From the NCBI GenBank assembly GCA_963978545.1, contig OZ021724.1, forward strand, positions 95,091,792 through 95,155,791: DNA of 64,000 nucleotides. Reading direction: 5' to 3'. Made by a program: the position numbers and the translations under genes. Each line of letters opens with the position of its first letter. Position 1 is the stretch's first letter. A model generated the notes under the pieces. That model worked only from the letters and a program-made list of their open reading frames with translations, ran no database searches and was not told where the DNA came from. The DNA is from Linyphia triangularis (Eukaryota; Arthropoda; Arachnida; Araneae; Linyphiidae). Below are positions 61,320 to 64,000 of this stretch, piece after piece.

Positions 61320-62160
61320 ATATTAGCAAAGTTGCTTTCGTATCCGAGCATGTACACCTTTAAAACTTCCTGTCATTGAGACTGCTCCATCATAACCTTG
61401 GCCTAACATATATTTGCAATCTAAACTAAGTGATAGCAATTATTCTAAAATCGTACTTGCCCAGCCTTCTCCAGTAGTGTTATTAGCTATCACGAAACAC
61501 AGGTAGTCAGTCTTCCCTGTATACATAATTTTTTTTTGTCTCACACATATTGACATTTGTTCTCAGGTGATATTTGCGGTTTCATCTTCTAAAATGAACA
61601 AACTTGCAATATTATTTATTCTTTTCACTAATTTTCAGTGAACTATTTCATAGCAAATTATGATAATTTTATTTTGAATTTTGGGACTAAAATACGAAAC
61701 ATTGAAAAATAATTTCTTTGAACGATCAATTAAATTTTTATCTTCGCACTTCATTCGTATTCTCATCATAGCCCTAAAATTACCGTCGTTTACTGTTGGT
61801 TCTTTATTAACGATATTTATTGTACCAGAATCGGAAGTACCTCTTAAAACAAACTCCTGATTTAATAGTTTCAATGATGTGAATGAGTCTCCTGCAATTT
61901 TCAGCTGCTTGTTTCTTTCGATTGGATTTGCTTTCATAAAAATTCTCTCAAGTTTCAATTGCACAGTATTTATGATAATGGTTTGCAAATGTCATTATTG
62001 AAAACTTCAATTGCAACTTTCTATTTATTAAAAGATTCAGTAACTGAAGACTTGAGTTTTTGATTCTTTTCCAAAGCATTTCTTAGAAAATAAAACACAG
62101 AATTTACAAAGGGGACGATTTTTATTCTTCGTATACACTAAAAATGGAACCTTTCCGGCC
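61320..62160 (-). pseudogene. Decayed ZMYM1-like hAT transposase (TTF finger + DUF4371)
   Basis: Read on the minus strand. A TTF-type zinc-finger remnant is near 62150-62060 (VPFLVYTKNKNRPLCKFCVL, then FSKKCFGKE). A DUF4371-like block at 61940-61640 contains VNDGNFRAMMRIRMKCEDKN and YFSPKIQNKI, matching G-N-F-x-x-L-L-x-F-R-x-x-x-G-D and I-Q-N-E-I. A further block at 61600-61330 contains ILEDETANIT, EQMSICVR and LGQGYDGAVSMTGSFKGVHA, matching the L-x-D-E-T, E-Q-x-S and R-G-Q-x-Y-D-G-A-x-N-M-S-G motifs of this family. Stops and frame changes break it, and the C-terminal dimerisation part is missing, so it is inactive. Confidence 0.75.
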
Positions 62161-64000
62161 ACTGACTTTGAAATCTCAAATTTCTTTTTCCATTAGCAAA
62201 TGGCAAAACACAAAGGATATCTCTAGAATCCAATATGAATTTAAAAGTTTAAACTTAATTTTTTGTTCTAAAGTATTAATGTTTGAAATGTGGAATCCCA
62301 CCCCCCATTTAAAGTGTTGTCTTCTGAACCAGATCTTAATCCAAAATCCAAATTTGTAGTATTTTCCTCTAAGCTATTTTCGTTTAATCTTAATTAAACA
62401 TTGACTGTCTCTCTTCATTGCACTTTGTTAATTCAGAATCTAAGTTCACCGGGCTCTCATTCCTTTGTCTCTTTGCTAATTAAACAGTTTTGCTGGGGAA
62501 TAAGGCCGCTGCGACATGGTCTGGATCAATATAAGAATTACTAATGATTTTGATTCATTTACGAAGATTTAAACCTATAAAGTGAAAGCGTTTTTTTTTT
62601 GTTTTTTTTAAAAATATATACTTAACATTTTTTAATAAAAGGGTTTTGATGATCCTTTTTCTTTTAGGGAAAACACACAACTCCAAATTGACAGGGTTTT
62701 CAATCTTACAGTGGAAGGTTTCATTCATTAATGGAGCCATATTGCACATGCTTGTTCTTTGGACTTGCTTTGTGCTGTATTGCACAAAATAAAAGTAAAC
62801 TTTTATTTTTACAGTGGCTGTCACTATCCAACTTAAAAATTGTGGGGTCAAATTTTGTCCAATTTGCCCGGGTACAAGAAATCTAAATACTTTGGCAATA
62901 CGGCAATTGAACCTTGCAATTTCGCTAACAAAGCAAACGGAAAAAAATAACTAAATACCCTATCGTCTATTAAGATAACTAAGATGGAAATTTATTTGAC
63001 GGGAAATATTTTGAAAATTTTATATTAAAAGTGCTTATATCCATTTATAACAAAAGAAAATTGCATTAAAAATACATAATACAGAGCAAAGACAAACGCA
63101 GTTCCATACATTTCTTGATAGCAGTAATAACTTAATCTAACCATTTGCCAGACAAATTGTACTAGTCCCAATGAAATTCTATCTAGACGTTTATTAAATA
63201 AAGTTTTGTTATTATAGACCAGCGTCAGCCACTAGGCGGTCCGCGACAACTTTTTCTCTGACCCGCCAGCAACACAGAAGAGCAAAAATCAAATTTCGAG
63301 GAAATAATTCTAATTTGTCTACAATAGTATGTACCAAAAACCGCAGTTTAAATTAAGTGTCCCGCGTCAGTAAATCTGAAAAATCCTTTTTTCTCCCCTG
63401 AGACTGCCAACGAGAAAAATAAAAAATAAAATCAGTAGTTAGAATTAATACCAATGGCGCATTCCTTTGAATTGCTTAGTTTTGTACTTGTGATACCCTA
63501 CCATCTAGATTCGTGAATGACACAATTCGATTTCTGCTTTTCTAAATGTGATGGGCAGGAGTTGAGTGTTTTAATGCATACTGGCCTCTTTTGTTTTGAC
63601 GTGAAAAGAAGTATCGTGATCTCTATGACTCCAGTGCAATAATGGCGTCGAAGATTAGTTTTAAACGCAAAGTAGATAGTGAAAAGCGGACTGGCCGTCA
63701 TCTCTCGCAATTAACATAGACTATAATGGAAGATTTAGGGGGTATGGTTTAAATATCTTTATTGATTATGAGATTATGTCAAGTCACCATTGTAATATTG
63801 TCATAAAATATTAACTTCTCATAACTTTGATTTACGATGTAAAGAATTTTTTTTTTTTTAATTATTTGAAACAAGAATCAAATATCAATTGTTATTTTAT
63901 TAATATAAAAAAGTTAAATTATTGTTTCAGTTATCAAAATTGTTTTATATTGTTGAATCTTTAGTAATTATAACATTTCTAACATTGAACATATGTAGTA
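62161..64000. other. No gene recognised
   Basis: AT-rich. CCAGCGTCAGCCACTAGGCG at about 63221 resembles a hAT left end, with no partner found before the window ends. A minus frame at 62555-62851 (98 codons) is not recognised; it might belong to the transposase relic but shows no motif. Confidence 0.4.

Noticed and set aside
63221..63400. hAT left end CCAGCGTCAGCCACTAGG
   Set aside because: Resembles hAT termini, but no matching right end was found before the window ends.

Overview
This is a eukaryotic, AT-rich window. It has large introns, many A/T and G/C homopolymer runs, an (AT)n microsatellite and a dense load of DNA-transposon remnants. The one gene I can name is the Patronin/CAMSAP ortholog on the minus strand. 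Together with the transposon families seen, it points to an arthropod, and my guess is an arachnid such as a spider; the species cannot be fixed from this sequence alone.

Layout. Positions 2645-29698 hold 14 well-supported coding exons of Patronin, the microtubule minus-end binding protein, read from high to low coordinates. All 14 have GT/AG borders and their phases chain without a break, giving 4,692 coding bases (1,564 codons). The protein runs from the N-terminal calponin-homology region (29.7-16.4 kb), through a disordered middle with helical segments in one 2.7 kb exon (13.4-10.7 kb), to the Glu/Lys/Arg-rich helix (8.2-6.4 kb) and the first third of the C-terminal CKK domain (2.99-2.65 kb). 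The rest of CKK and the stop codon lie beyond the left edge. A possible first coding exon sits at 43.4 kb in a GC-richer patch, which would make intron 1 about 13.7 kb. Residue numbers below count from the first codon of the 29.7 kb exon.

The introns are packed with mobile elements: hAT-like elements with CAGGG-type ends, an element with about 400 bp terminal inverted repeats carrying a decayed gene of an unclassified arthropod transposon family (24.4-26.6 kb, with a partial copy at 6.7 kb), P-element-like inverted-repeat elements, a piggyBac-like TTAA MITE nested in a probable solo LTR, and tRNA-derived SINEs. One hAT element (26.7-29.4 kb) has a perfect 8 bp target duplication and carries a SINE inside it.

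From 43.5 to 64 kb I see no complete gene. There are two isolated exon-like segments on the minus strand (44.23 kb and 57.38 kb), a 32 bp minisatellite, a hAT MITE with a perfect 8 bp target duplication, and a decayed ZMYM1-like (TTF finger plus DUF4371) hAT transposase near 61.3-62.2 kb. All family assignments rest on translations and remembered family patterns, with no database search.
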